From positions 147,199 through 211,198 of the forward strand of contig JBDHQI010000002.1 of NCBI GenBank assembly GCA_039806955.1: 64,000 nucleotides of DNA. The letters are read 5' to 3'. This stretch comes from JADLHS01 sp039806955. GTDB lineage: Bacteria; Verrucomicrobiota; Verrucomicrobiia; Limisphaerales; JADLHS01. Positions within the stretch are counted from its first letter, which is position 1. Every line of letters begins with the position of its first letter. Below are positions 9,437-18,312 of the stretch, one piece after another. The notes beneath the pieces are model-generated. The model did not search any database. It worked only from the letters and a program-made list of their open reading frames with translations, and was not told the origin of the DNA. A program made the position numbers and the translations under genes.

Positions 9437-10420
9437 TCAACCGCCCACGGCGGCGCGCGCTTCCGCAGCCAAAACCGTGCTTAGATAACGCTCGCCAGTG
9501 GAGGGGGCAACCGTGACGATGAGTTTGCCTTTGTTCTCAGGACGTTTGGCCACCGCAATGGCGGCGACGACGTTGGCGCCCGAGGAAATTCCGCACAGAA
9601 TACCTTCTTCTTTGGCCAGTCGGCGAGACATGGTGAGCGCTTCTTCATCGGAGACGATGACGCAATCGGAAATCAACGGGTTCCCCTGCGCGTCTTTCAA
9701 ATGCAGATTTTTGGGAATGAAGCCGGCGCCCAAACCCTGAATTTTATGCGGTCCGGGTTTGAGCGGCTGACCAGCCAGAGTTTGTGCAATTACCGGCGAA
9801 CCCTGCGGATCTACCGCAATGGCCGTAAAGCTTGGTTTGCGTGGCTTGATGACTTCGGCGCATCCTGTCAATGTTCCCCCAGTGCCGACTCCCGCGACCA
9901 CGATATCCACTTTGCCATCCGTATCGGCCCAGATTTCTTCGGCGGTAGTGGCCTTATGAATTTCAACATTAGCCGGATTATCGAATTGCTGCGGCACCCA
10001 GGAGTTTGGTGTTTCCTGGGCCAATTGGTTGGCTTTGGCGATCGCTCCCTTCATTCCTTCCGCTCCGGGGGTGAGAACCAATTTCGCTCCGAGCATCGCC
10101 AGCAAGGTGCGCCGCTCTTGCGACATGGTTTCGGGCATCGTGAGAATCAATTTGTAACCTTTGGCCGCAGAAACGAAAGCCAACGCGATCCCGGTATTCC
10201 CACTGGTCGGCTCGATGATGGTCGTATCTTTATTGATCAAACCACGTTTTTCCGCATCTACGATCATTGCCAGGCCGATACGGTCTTTGACGCTGCTTAA
10301 CGGATTGAAAAATTCGCATTTGAGTAGAATCGTCGCTTCTAGGCCGGCAGTAACCTTGTTGAGTTTAACCAAAGGCGTACGCCCGACGGTTTCGAGGATG
10401 TTGTTGTAGAAATGACTCAT
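9437..10420 (-). CDS. cysK: Cysteine synthase A (O-acetylserine sulfhydrylase)
   Basis: PLP-dependent enzyme that makes L-cysteine from O-acetylserine and sulfide. The PLP lysine lies in FNPLSSVKDRIG; TSGNTGIALAF is the substrate-loop motif and VAGVGTGGTLTG the phosphate-binding loop. Length of 327 residues fits CysK rather than cystathionine beta-synthase, and there is no C-terminal CBS domain. Monocistronic, with its own terminator; a 313-bp gap separates it from the divergent adenosyltransferase gene. Confidence 0.95.
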   Translation of the reverse strand: MSHFYNNILETVGRTPLVKLNKVTAGLEATILLKCEFFNPLSSVKDRIGLAMIVDAEKRGLINKDTTIIEPTSGNTGIALAFVSAAKGYKLILTMPETMSQERRTLLAMLGAKLVLTPGAEGMKGAIAKANQLAQETPNSWVPQQFDNPANVEIHKATTAEEIWADTDGKVDIVVAGVGTGGTLTGCAEVIKPRKPSFTAIAVDPQGSPVIAQTLAGQPLKPGPHKIQGLGAGFIPKNLHLKDAQGNPLISDCVIVSDEEALTMSRRLAKEEGILCGISSGANVVAAIAVAKRPENKGKLIVTVAPSTGERYLSTVLAAEARAAVGG

Positions 10421-10733
10421 AGTTATTAACGATTGTATTTATCTAGGAGAACAGTCTGGATTAAAATGGCAAACATCTGCAAGGATTATTTGGTTGGAAT
10501 TCAAGTTGTCATTTAAAACCCAAGTTAAAAACTAGATATTTGTTTTCACGATTAGCGGGACTCCAGCTTTAATGAATTTAGCTTGTGTGGTATAGCAGCA
10601 ACAGCTTTTCCTGTTCGCAACCGACACCGGCGGATGTCGCACCGGCAGGTAACGTGCGGTGCCGCCCACGCGGAAAAATTCAGTTGGTTGGCGCGCCGGA
10701 TTTTTTGCGCGTCAGTGGGAATGACGATTGACC
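10421..10733. other. Divergent intergenic region with a structured leader
   Basis: Should contain promoters for cysK (leftward) and the cobalamin adenosyltransferase (rightward). An interrupted hairpin lies at 10629-10666 upstream of the rightward gene: GGCG/CGCC outer pairs and GCACCG/CGGTGC inner pairs. I do not see the conserved boxes of a cobalamin riboswitch. Confidence 0.4.
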
Positions 10734-11273
10734 ATGAGCATTGTAACTCGAACCGGAGATAAGGGAACGACCGCACTGATGTATGGGCGACGGGTTGGCA
10801 AAAGTCATCCGCAAGTCGAAGCCTATGGCTGCGTGGACGAGCTTACCGCCGCGCTGGGGCTCGCTCGAGCTCAAACCGCGAATCACCAGATTCGGAAACA
10901 TTTGCTCACGATTCAAAAAGATTTGATTGTGCTGATGGGCGAGTTGGCGACTGCACCCGAAGACTTACCGCGCTACGTGAAGGACGGTTATTCCCTGACC
11001 ACTCCGGAACTTGCACACAAATTGGACGAGTGGACGGAACAATTCGAAGCGCAGACAGTTTACCCCAAAGGTTGGGCGATACCGGGATCGTGCGTGAATT
11101 CGGCGACGTTGGATCTGGCGCGCACAGTTTGCCGTCGCGCGGAACGACGCGTTTGTGCGTTGTCGGAGGCCGGGCGATTGCCTAATTCGGAAATCATTGT
11201 TTATCTGAACCGACTGGCGGATTTGCTTTGGTTGCTGGCGCGTTGGGTGGAAAACCAGTCACGCTCCGAGTGA
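10734..11273 (+). CDS. PduO-type cob(I)alamin adenosyltransferase
   Basis: Transfers the adenosyl group of ATP to reduced cobalamin to form coenzyme B12. The N-terminal ATP-binding segment SIVTRTGDKGTTALMYGRRV and VEAYGCVDELTAALGLAR are the PduO family signatures, with the C-terminal CRRAERRV...LNRLADLLWLLAR helix typical of the trimeric enzyme. I chose the ATG at 10734; a TTG six bases earlier is in frame. Function is confident, but whether it serves methylmalonyl-CoA mutase or another B12 enzyme is not visible. Confidence 0.9.
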   Translation: MSIVTRTGDKGTTALMYGRRVGKSHPQVEAYGCVDELTAALGLARAQTANHQIRKHLLTIQKDLIVLMGELATAPEDLPRYVKDGYSLTTPELAHKLDEWTEQFEAQTVYPKGWAIPGSCVNSATLDLARTVCRRAERRVCALSEAGRLPNSEIIVYLNRLADLLWLLARWVENQSRSE

Positions 11274-11372
11274 GGTGGGGTGGGACATCGTAACTTCCAA
11301 GATTAGCTTTGACCGGAGCACGCGCGGCGAGGACGTTGGAATGGAGTGCGAGGGGATCGTTCGTGCGGAGCG

Positions 11373-12107
11373 TCAAGGCTGACGAGTGACTGCACGCCGG
11401 GTGAAAATGAGGAATAGTTCGTCTCCGCATCGGCGCTGCGATTGCAACTGAAATCTGGCCGCCACAGCCAAGCTCGGGAATCCAATCCCCTCAGCGACAG
11501 TTGGTGCGGTGCGTCCGCCGAAAATTTTCGGACAAATGGTGAGATGCAGTTCGTCCACCAAACCCGCACGGAACATGGCGTCGTTCAGATTGCCGCCCCC
11601 TTCGCAAAGCAGCCGCCGCACTCCCCATTTGCGGTTTAACCAGCGCATGGTGGCGCCCCAATGGATCTCCCGATCGCCACAGATTTTCACCTCGTCCGCC
11701 CGCGTTTGCAGTTGCCGTAATTGGTCCGGATCCGCTCGTTTCGTGGTGAGGACGATGATGGGAGAAAACCTGTGCTTAAACACTTCAGCGTCCAGATCCA
11801 CCGAGCCGCTGCCGCTGACTACGATGCGCAAGTTGAACTCAGCAAGGCCTTGCTTCAAGCGCTGGCGGCGATAGCGAATCCCACCAGGGCCCAGAGTGAT
11901 TTTCCCCGAATTGATGGTTCGCGCGCCGCTCATGACGGCATCCGCCGTGGTGCGCAGTTCCATTAAATTATCGTGATCGTGACGGCTGCCGAAGGTGGAG
12001 ATGGCGCGATTGGCCGTGGCAATTTTTCCGTCGGCAGTCATCGCCATATTGATCAAAATGAAAGGTCGGTCCGGTTGGGTTCGGAGGGGGGAAGACTTGG
12101 ATTCCAT
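11373..12107 (-). CDS. RibD C-terminal-like reductase
   Basis: Matches the RibD_C/dihydrofolate-reductase-like fold: PFILINMAMTADGKIA at the N-terminus, the DAVMSGARTI segment, LLCEGGGNLNDAMFRAGLVD and ELHLTICPKIFGG. Known members reduce the ribosyl-pyrimidine intermediate of riboflavin synthesis with NADPH. It lacks the cytidine-deaminase half of a full RibD, so it is a stand-alone reductase or paralogue. The ATG at 12107 was preferred because the conserved fold starts soon after. It lies downstream of queA with a 70-bp gap, same strand. Confidence 0.78.
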   Translation of the reverse strand: MESKSSPLRTQPDRPFILINMAMTADGKIATANRAISTFGSRHDHDNLMELRTTADAVMSGARTINSGKITLGPGGIRYRRQRLKQGLAEFNLRIVVSGSGSVDLDAEVFKHRFSPIIVLTTKRADPDQLRQLQTRADEVKICGDREIHWGATMRWLNRKWGVRRLLCEGGGNLNDAMFRAGLVDELHLTICPKIFGGRTAPTVAEGIGFPSLAVAARFQLQSQRRCGDELFLIFTRRAVTRQP

Positions 12108-12177
12108 GTCGCTCAATTTTGCCTGCGGATTACTCGTGCGTCCGGTCGTTTGGATTTTGCAACGACGCGGTTGGTTC

Positions 12178-13320
12178 TCATAACAACAACATGGCGTCGC
12201 CGTAACTGAAGAAGCGATAGCGGCGGCGAATGGCCTCGGCATAAGCCGCCAGAATTTTTTCGCGTCCCTCCATTTTTCCCGGTGTGGCGAACGCGCTTAC
12301 CAGCATCAGGAGCGTCGCGCCGGGCAAGTGAAAATTGGTGATCAGCGCGTCCACCACTTTGAAGTCGCGGGGCGGATAGATGAAAATTTTGGTGCGACGC
12401 AGACCCGGTTGGATTTCAATCTGGTCCGGCTTGCGCGCCGCGCTGTCCGCGTTCAAAACGCTGCTTTCCAGAGCGCGAACACTGGTGGTGCCAACGGCGA
12501 CAATCCGTCTGTGTTCACGCTTGGCGCGGTTGATCGCGCGCGCGCTGGCGGCAGAAATTTCATAACGCTCCTCGTGCATGGTGTGCGCCTCGATCGTGTC
12601 TGTTTTCACCGGGGCAAAAGTGCCGAGGCCGACATGCAAGGTGATGAAATGAATTTCCACGCCGCGAGCGTGAAGTGTCGCCAGCAACTTCTCGGTGAAA
12701 TGCAATCCCGCCGTGGGCGCCGCCACGGAGCCGGGTGGCGTCGCGAACACCGTTTGGTAACGTGTGTCATCCAACGCGGCTGCGGAAGAGAACGGAACTG
12801 GTGGCGCGGGTGACGCTGAGGTTGTGGCGGGTGATATCTTGGGGCCGCGCGCCGGACGGCGGATGTAAGGCGGCAACGGAATCTCACCGAGTTCCGCCAA
12901 TTCATTCAAGATGTTGGGAGAGCCGGAAAATTGAAGGCGGCGATGTCCCTCCGAATTGGTGTCGGTAACCGTGGCACGGATTTTTTTGGTGAGTTGGATT
13001 TCGGTTCTTACCCGCGCGCGTTTGCCCGGCTTCAGCATCGCCCACCAATCGTTCAAGGAATTTTCCTCCAACAATAAAATTTCAAACGCGCCGCCAGTCC
13101 GTGCATTGACGCCGTGCAAGCGCGCTTTGATCACGCGTGAGTTGTTTAACACCAACACGTCTCCGGGGTGCAGGTAGTCCAGCAAGTCGCGAAACGTGCG
13201 GTGCTCCAGGTGTCCGGCGTCGCGATGCAGAACCATCAGCCGGGAAGTGTCGCGTTGGGACGCGGGAAACTGTGCGATCAATTCTAGTGGCAAATTGAAA
13301 TAAAAGTCAGTCGTTCGCAC
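12178..13320 (-). CDS. queA: S-adenosylmethionine:tRNA ribosyltransferase-isomerase QueA
   Basis: Penultimate enzyme of queuosine synthesis; it transfers and isomerises the ribosyl part of SAM onto 7-aminomethyl-7-deazaguanine in tRNA. Family signatures: RTTDFYFNLPLELIAQFP, DVLVLNNSRVIKARL, GSVAAPTAGLHFTEKLL and TSVRALES. The GTG at 13320 gives the family's normal N-terminus; another GTG at 13344 is in frame and neither has a clear ribosome-binding site. An insert after IRRPARGPK, rich in Ser/Ala/Pro, makes it slightly longer than usual. Confidence 0.93.
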   Translation of the reverse strand: MRTTDFYFNLPLELIAQFPASQRDTSRLMVLHRDAGHLEHRTFRDLLDYLHPGDVLVLNNSRVIKARLHGVNARTGGAFEILLLEENSLNDWWAMLKPGKRARVRTEIQLTKKIRATVTDTNSEGHRRLQFSGSPNILNELAELGEIPLPPYIRRPARGPKISPATTSASPAPPVPFSSAAALDDTRYQTVFATPPGSVAAPTAGLHFTEKLLATLHARGVEIHFITLHVGLGTFAPVKTDTIEAHTMHEERYEISAASARAINRAKREHRRIVAVGTTSVRALESSVLNADSAARKPDQIEIQPGLRRTKIFIYPPRDFKVVDALITNFHLPGATLLMLVSAFATPGKMEGREKILAAYAEAIRRRYRFFSYGDAMLLL

Positions 13321-13596
13321 GGGGGGAGAGTAATGGTGACGCACGGAATGCCAACCGTGAATTGAGAATTACCTCGGGAGCGTATGGAAATCTCCCGCCG
13401 CACTTTGGACGATCGGATTGGTCCGGTGCGTTAGCCAAGATGGAAATTTTCAACCAGTTGTGGCGGATCGAATCGCGCCACTACTGGTAGTGGTCAAAAG
13501 CTCAATTTGCAGCGATCAAAAGATCTTCTGCGGCCACTAAATTTTACGATAGAAATCAGATGTGAATAACTTTCAAAAAAATATTCGCGTTAGGTA

Positions 13597-13625
13597 TTGA
13601 CTAAAAGTGTGACTCAGTGTTTAAC
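13597..13625 (+). promoter_or_regulatory. Candidate dcw promoter (sigma-70-like)
   Basis: TTGACT at 13597-13602 and TTTAAC at 13620-13625 with 17-bp spacing, about 60 bases before mraZ. Both hexamers are near consensus (5/6 and 4/6). The promoter is overlapped by the phased AGTGT array, which suggests repression by MraZ. Confidence 0.5.
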
Positions 13626-13660
13626 AATGGCATGAAGTGTAGCAATGTGTGGCAAAGTGT
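13606..13660 (+). promoter_or_regulatory. Phased AGTGT repeats, putative MraZ boxes
   Basis: Six units spaced exactly 10 bp: AGTGT at 13606, 13616, 13636 and 13656, TGTGT at 13646 and a degenerate AATGG at 13626. Known MraZ operators are GTG-containing direct repeats repeated every 10 bp upstream of mraZ. The array lies 26-80 bp before the mraZ start and over the candidate promoter, so autorepression of the dcw cluster is the simplest reading. Confidence 0.7.
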
Positions 13661-13685
13661 TGGCTATTTCCTTTTGCTCTGAGTA

Positions 13686-14156
13686 ATGTCTGAGATCGCC
13701 GCCATGACTGGAGTGATTTTCAACTCCGAGTTTCGTCACGGATGTGATGAGAAGCGGCGTATTCAAATTCCGTCCGCGTGGCGCACGGAAGAGGAGAACG
13801 CGCAGTTCACACTGATTGTGTGGCCGCAACGGAAAGAGGGCACATGCTTGCGCGGGTTGCCGCCTCAGAAAATGCGGGAGCTGATGGTGGAGTTGGATGC
13901 CATACCGAATAGCAATCCCAATAAACCGATTTTGAAACGATTGATTGGCTCGAAATCGGTTCAGGTGGACCTGGACAAAGCGGGAAGAATTTGCGTGCCG
14001 GAAACGCTCGCGACGGCGGCAGGACTCAAAGCGGGGGCAGAAGTGGTGTTGGTTGGTTTGCTGGATCGTTTCGAGATTTGGGCGGCAGACCGCTACGCGC
14101 TGATCAGCGCAGCGGATAATGTCCTGGCGGAAGATGCGCTTAAGCTAATGGGGTAA
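13686..14156 (+). CDS. mraZ: Transcriptional regulator MraZ
   Basis: First gene of the dcw cluster. Two AbrB/SpoVT-like halves are visible (GVIFNSEFRHGCDEKRRIQI and SKSVQVDLDKAGRICVPETL), each with the D-x-K/K-x-R-I-x-(I/V)P signature. MraZ forms ring-shaped oligomers that bind 10-bp repeats in front of its own gene; such repeats occur at 13606-13660. At 156 residues its length is normal. The start could also be the second ATG at 13704, since neither has a strong ribosome-binding site. Confidence 0.93.
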   Translation: MSEIAAMTGVIFNSEFRHGCDEKRRIQIPSAWRTEEENAQFTLIVWPQRKEGTCLRGLPPQKMRELMVELDAIPNSNPNKPILKRLIGSKSVQVDLDKAGRICVPETLATAAGLKAGAEVVLVGLLDRFEIWAADRYALISAADNVLAEDALKLMG

Positions 14157-14158
14157 AA

Positions 14159-14662
14159 ATGAAGTTTGGAAAATTATTGGCGGTCGGCAGGAGTTGGGTG
14201 GGCGAACCTGGTAGCGGGCGCTATCAGATGAGAAGGGGATTTGATCTGCCCAAGTTCATTTCGCCGAAGAATCCGTTCAAGCTGGAAAAGCCGGCTGAAG
14301 TTGTGATCGCGCGCCCGGCGGTTACCGCCACAGCGACCCGCACGACAATTGAACCAACCTCGTTGGAGGAGTTGGGGCAACCCGAACCGGTTCAACTTTC
14401 CGGGAGGAAAAAGATGCGATCGGCCGGACTGATGTTATTGGGGTTGGTCAAGAAAACCGGGGCGGCGCTGGCGCGAATGATTTTGTTTTGCGTGGATCAC
14501 AATCCGTTTTCATCCATCGGAAAATCCAAGCTTGCGGGCGTTCCCCGACTGGGCAATCCGAAGGTGCAAGGCGAGCTTTCACTGGATCGGGTGAAAGTGG
14601 CGCGGAACGACCTGGCGCATGCGGATTTGGAAGTAGTGTCGCTGGGTGGCGGACACAAGTAA
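14159..14662 (+). CDS. Unknown protein between mraZ and rsmH
   Basis: A 167-residue frame that begins 2 bases after mraZ and ends 16 bases before rsmH, so it is most likely part of the operon. The N-terminal half is basic and proline-rich (FDLPKFISPKNPFKLEKP). The middle has one hydrophobic stretch (RSAGLMLLGLVKKTGAALARMILFCVDHNP) that may be a membrane anchor. The C-terminal end is charged. I do not recognise a family. Position suggests a role in division or envelope growth, but this is only inference. Confidence 0.65.
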   Translation: MKFGKLLAVGRSWVGEPGSGRYQMRRGFDLPKFISPKNPFKLEKPAEVVIARPAVTATATRTTIEPTSLEELGQPEPVQLSGRKKMRSAGLMLLGLVKKTGAALARMILFCVDHNPFSSIGKSKLAGVPRLGNPKVQGELSLDRVKVARNDLAHADLEVVSLGGGHK

Positions 14663-14678
14663 TCAGCCCGGATGAACC

Positions 14679-15605
14679 GTGACCGGATTCAGTCACCAAC
14701 CGGTGTTGTTAGCCGAGGTGTTGCAAGCTTTGCGTCCGCAGCCGGGTCAGGATTTTGTGGATGGAACGCTGGGCGCGGGGGGGCATGCGGCGGCGGTATT
14801 AGCGGCGACGGCGCCCGACGGGCGGTTATGGGCCTGTGATCGTGATGCCGCCGCGTTGGAAGCGGCGGCATCACGGTTGGCTGAATTTGCGGGACGGTTT
14901 GAGTTGCGGCGCGGGAATTTTGCGGAATTGAGCGCCTGGGTGCCGGCGGAAAGTTGCGCCGGGGTTTTATTGGATTTGGGGGTGAGCAGCCCGCAATTGG
15001 ACGCGGCGGCTCGAGGGTTCAGTTTTCAGAAAGACGGGCCGCTCGATATGCGGATGGACCAGCGGCAGGTCGAGACGGCCGCCACCTGGGTGAATACGCG
15101 GTCCGCCGAAGAATTGGCGAAGATTTTCTGGGAATACGGCGATGAGAGCAGGTCGCGGGCGTTGGCACGGGCCGTGGTGCGACAACGGGAAACGGGGCCG
15201 TTCACGACGACACGGCAACTGGCGGAACTGATCGAGCGACTGGCGCCGCGCGGCGGGCGAAAGGCGCATCCCGCCACGCGGGTGTTTCAAGCGTTGCGCA
15301 TTGCGGTGAATGACGAAATTGGGTCGTTGGAACGGGGATTGGATGGCGCGTTGAAAATCCTAAAACCCGGCGGGCGGTTGGCCGTGATTACTTTTCACAG
15401 CCTGGAGGATCGGGTCGTAAAACAGTGGGCACGCCGACAGGCGCGCGATTACACGTTCGAGACGGTTGATGTGCCCGCGTTGCGCCAACCGCGGGTGCCG
15501 GTGGTGAAATTGATTACGCGCAAGGCCGTTCAGCCGGGGGCGGCGGAGCAGCACGAGAATCCGCGCAGCCGGAGCGCGCAATTGCGGGTGGTGGAGAAGA
15601 TTTAA
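14679..15605 (+). CDS. rsmH: 16S rRNA (cytosine(1402)-N4)-methyltransferase RsmH
   Basis: SAM-dependent methyltransferase (MraW) acting on C1402 of 16S rRNA. It shows the N-terminal HQPVLLAEVLQAL, the SAM loop VDGTLGAGGHAAAVL, VLLDLGVSSPQLD and the C-terminal LAVITFHSLEDRVVKQW, all classic for the family. GTG start. Its TAA stop is followed directly by the ATG of ftsL, indicating coupled translation. Confidence 0.96.
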   Translation: MTGFSHQPVLLAEVLQALRPQPGQDFVDGTLGAGGHAAAVLAATAPDGRLWACDRDAAALEAAASRLAEFAGRFELRRGNFAELSAWVPAESCAGVLLDLGVSSPQLDAAARGFSFQKDGPLDMRMDQRQVETAATWVNTRSAEELAKIFWEYGDESRSRALARAVVRQRETGPFTTTRQLAELIERLAPRGGRKAHPATRVFQALRIAVNDEIGSLERGLDGALKILKPGGRLAVITFHSLEDRVVKQWARRQARDYTFETVDVPALRQPRVPVVKLITRKAVQPGAAEQHENPRSRSAQLRVVEKI

Positions 15606-15974
15606 ATGGCCAGAAATCGGAAAAATCAAACGGTGGCGTTGCGGTTCGGAGCCGCGCTGAAGACGGTGGCCCTTTGCGCCTTCGTGGGCGCGGCGGCGGT
15701 GGGGTACGTCTGGCAGAAAAACCAGATTGATGTGCTGGGGCGGCAGATCAAGGAGCGCGAAATGCGTTTGGCCGGGCTGCGCGATCAAAACAAAAAACTG
15801 CGGGATCAACTGGCTATGTTGCAGTCGCCCGGGCAACTGGGGCTGAAATTGCAGCAACTGAATTTGGGTTTGGTACAGCCGCACCCCGGTGACGTGTGGA
15901 GAGTAACCGAACCCGTGGAGATCGCCGTCGGAGATTATTCTGCGGCGACGGCGCCTCAAGTGGCGAAACATTGA
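15606..15974 (+). CDS. ftsL: FtsL-like cell division protein
   Basis: A 122-residue bitopic protein with a basic N-terminus, one transmembrane helix (about residues 19-36, VALCAFVGAAAVGYVW) and a coiled-coil region (about 42-85). This is the layout of FtsL, which pairs with FtsB and FtsQ in the divisome. Sequence identity in FtsL is always low, so the call rests on topology and its place between rsmH and ftsI. Confidence 0.8.
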   Translation: MARNRKNQTVALRFGAALKTVALCAFVGAAAVGYVWQKNQIDVLGRQIKEREMRLAGLRDQNKKLRDQLAMLQSPGQLGLKLQQLNLGLVQPHPGDVWRVTEPVEIAVGDYSAATAPQVAKH

Positions 15975-16139
15975 TTTTTTGCCGCCGCCCGGGCTGCGGT
16001 CGTGAGGAACCGACTGCCCCGGGTGGCGCGCAAAATAAAACGGGTCGGGTCACGGAGTGAAGGGGCGACTGAACGGGAGCGGAGAATAATCCGTTGCTGC
16101 GCAGCGGCGCCAACGAACAGTAGAAAGTAGAGATTTTCA

Positions 16140-18056
16140 ATGGAAAAGAAACTGCAACACTATCGGTTCGTGTTGATGGGCGTATTGCTTGTCGGCGCGT
16201 TCGCCTTGCTGGCGATTCGATTGGTGGATTTGCAAGTGTGGCGGCACGACGAGTTATCCAAACTGGCACAACAAAACACCGTTCGCCGAGTGCGGATTCC
16301 CGCGCGGCGCGGCGACATCCTGGACGTCAACGGCACGCTTTTGGCCTCAAGCCTTAAGGTAAAGAACCTCTGCGCCAACCCGTCGTTGGTCGGGAATTTA
16401 CAGGCGGAGGTGGCGCGTGCCATTGCCCCGGTGCTCGGGGTGGATGAAGCCCAACTTTACCAAAAACTGCTCGCCACAAACCGGGTCAATCAAGCGGGTA
16501 AAGTAGTGCCGCGTCTTTATGTGCCAGTGGCGCAGCGGGTGCCCGTCGAGAAGTGGGATCAAGTCCAGAAAATCATGGCGGCGTTTCCCGTGCCGGAACT
16601 GGATCAGAAGCGGCATCGCACCCGTTCGGAAAAACTATTTTTGCAAGGATTACGCCAGCGCGCGCTTGCGCTTGACGGCCCGGACGATCAGGTGCGCCAG
16701 TATCCGCAAGGCAGCCTGGCGTCTCACGTGCTTGGATTTGTCGGCCGCAATGGCGACACCAATTCCATTGATTTCGGGCAATTGATGGGTGTGGAAGGTG
16801 TCGAACGAACCTTTAACAAAGAGTTGGCGGGAGCATCGGGTTGGCGGGTGATTGAACGCGATCGGCGCGGCGATGAAATGGTGGCTTGGCGCGATCAAGA
16901 CGTGCCGGCACGAGATGGCTTCAACGTCGTGCTGACCATTGATGCCGTGGTGCAGAACATTTTGGAGGGGGCGCTGCGGGAGGGATTGGTCAATACGGAT
17001 GCGGCGAACATTACCGGTATTGTGATGCGACCCCGCACGGGTGAAATTTTGGGCTTGGCCAGTTTGCCGGATTTTAATCCCAATCAGGTGCCGCGTGATC
17101 CCGAGCTGCGCCGTAATCGGGTGATCAGTGACGTGTACGAACCGGGTTCGACCTTCAAAATTGTGCCGGTATCCGGGGCGTTGCAGGATGCCTTAATCAC
17201 GTTGGACACCTCGATTGATTGCGAGAAAGGCGCGTTCAGGTATGCCGGGAAAACGCTGCATGATGCGCATGGAGGATACGAATTACTGGCCGTCCGGAAT
17301 GTAATCACCAAATCGTCAAACATCGGCGCCGCCAAGATTGGCCTGATCCTTGGCGAACAACGACTCTTCAATTACGTGACCGATTTTGGATTTGGCTGGC
17401 CGTCCGGCATTGCGCTGCCTGCCGAGGCGCGCGGTATCGTTCGTCCGACGGAGGATTGGAGTAAAGTTTCCATCGTTCAATTGCCGATGGGGCATGGCGT
17501 GGCGGTGACGCGCTTGCAGATGACGATGGCCATGGCGGCCCTGGCCAACGACGGTTGGCTGATGCGCCCCATGATCGTAAACCGGTTACAGGACAATAGC
17601 GGCAAGTTAATCACCCAATTTGAGCCGCAACGGGTTCGCCAAGTGGTCGGCGAGACCGCGGCCCGACAAATGGTGGAAGCTCTGAAGACGGTGGTGCAAC
17701 CAGGCGGGACTGCGGTGCGCGCAGCCCTGACCAATTACACCGTCGCTGGCAAAACCGGCACGGCGCAAAAGCCGGGCCGGGGCGGTTACCTGGCTGGCAA
17801 GTATATTTCCTCCTTCATTGGTTTTTTCCCGGCGGATCGTCCGGAGGTTTGCATTTCCATCGTTCTGGACGAACCGAAAAACGGTTACTACGGCGGAGTT
17901 GTCGCGGCGCCGATTTTTAAACAGGTCGCCAGTGCGGTGGCGGGGTATTTACACGTTCAACCGGACGTTGAACCGGTCTCAACCAATTCCACGATTTCGC
18001 ATTTGAATCCTGAACCGGCCCGGGCTTCGGGTCGGCTGACGTTAAATGGAAACTAA
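16140..18056 (+). CDS. ftsI: Peptidoglycan transpeptidase FtsI (PBP3-type)
   Basis: Class B penicillin-binding protein for septal cross-linking. An N-terminal membrane anchor (LMGVLLVGAFALLAIRLVDL) is followed by the PBP dimerisation domain (RIPARRGDILDVNGTLLA) and the transpeptidase domain with SxxK (GSTFK, residue ~336), SxN (SSN, ~392) and KTG (AGKTGTAQ, ~537). There is no PASTA domain. 638 residues is normal. A 165-bp gap separates it from ftsL, and where murE would normally follow there is only a small frame. Confidence 0.95.
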   Translation: MEKKLQHYRFVLMGVLLVGAFALLAIRLVDLQVWRHDELSKLAQQNTVRRVRIPARRGDILDVNGTLLASSLKVKNLCANPSLVGNLQAEVARAIAPVLGVDEAQLYQKLLATNRVNQAGKVVPRLYVPVAQRVPVEKWDQVQKIMAAFPVPELDQKRHRTRSEKLFLQGLRQRALALDGPDDQVRQYPQGSLASHVLGFVGRNGDTNSIDFGQLMGVEGVERTFNKELAGASGWRVIERDRRGDEMVAWRDQDVPARDGFNVVLTIDAVVQNILEGALREGLVNTDAANITGIVMRPRTGEILGLASLPDFNPNQVPRDPELRRNRVISDVYEPGSTFKIVPVSGALQDALITLDTSIDCEKGAFRYAGKTLHDAHGGYELLAVRNVITKSSNIGAAKIGLILGEQRLFNYVTDFGFGWPSGIALPAEARGIVRPTEDWSKVSIVQLPMGHGVAVTRLQMTMAMAALANDGWLMRPMIVNRLQDNSGKLITQFEPQRVRQVVGETAARQMVEALKTVVQPGGTAVRAALTNYTVAGKTGTAQKPGRGGYLAGKYISSFIGFFPADRPEVCISIVLDEPKNGYYGGVVAAPIFKQVASAVAGYLHVQPDVEPVSTNSTISHLNPEPARASGRLTLNGN

Positions 18057-18070
18057 AACCACATGAGAAT

Positions 18071-18271
18071 ATGAATCCAAACAGTATCTCCCATCGGTTG
18101 TTTGCCGCGGCGTTGAGTCAGGTGCCCGCCAGTGTCGCGAAAGGGGCGGAGCGGGGCTCGAATGCCGTGCGTCGGAAGGAAGTGATCCGGCGCGAATTGC
18201 CGGCTCCCGAGGTGGCGACGGCAAAAGCCGCGGACTGGTCCTGGAGCGGTTGGCAGCATCCGACGCTGTGA
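18071..18271 (+). CDS. Small frame at the usual murE position
   Basis: A 66-residue frame between ftsI and murF, on the same strand. It is Ala/Arg-rich with no hydrophobic segment and no Mur ligase motif. It could be a small gene or non-coding spacer left by loss of murE; the sequence does not decide between them. Confidence 0.25.
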   Translation: MNPNSISHRLFAAALSQVPASVAKGAERGSNAVRRKEVIRRELPAPEVATAKAADWSWSGWQHPTL

Positions 18272-18312
18272 CGTCCGGTGGCGCGCTGCAGCGGATGAAT
18301 TCGGGGTGAAGA

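Noticed and set aside
10421..10733. Cobalamin riboswitch before the adenosyltransferase
   Set aside because: A hairpin exists, but the conserved B12 box and core boxes are not seen.
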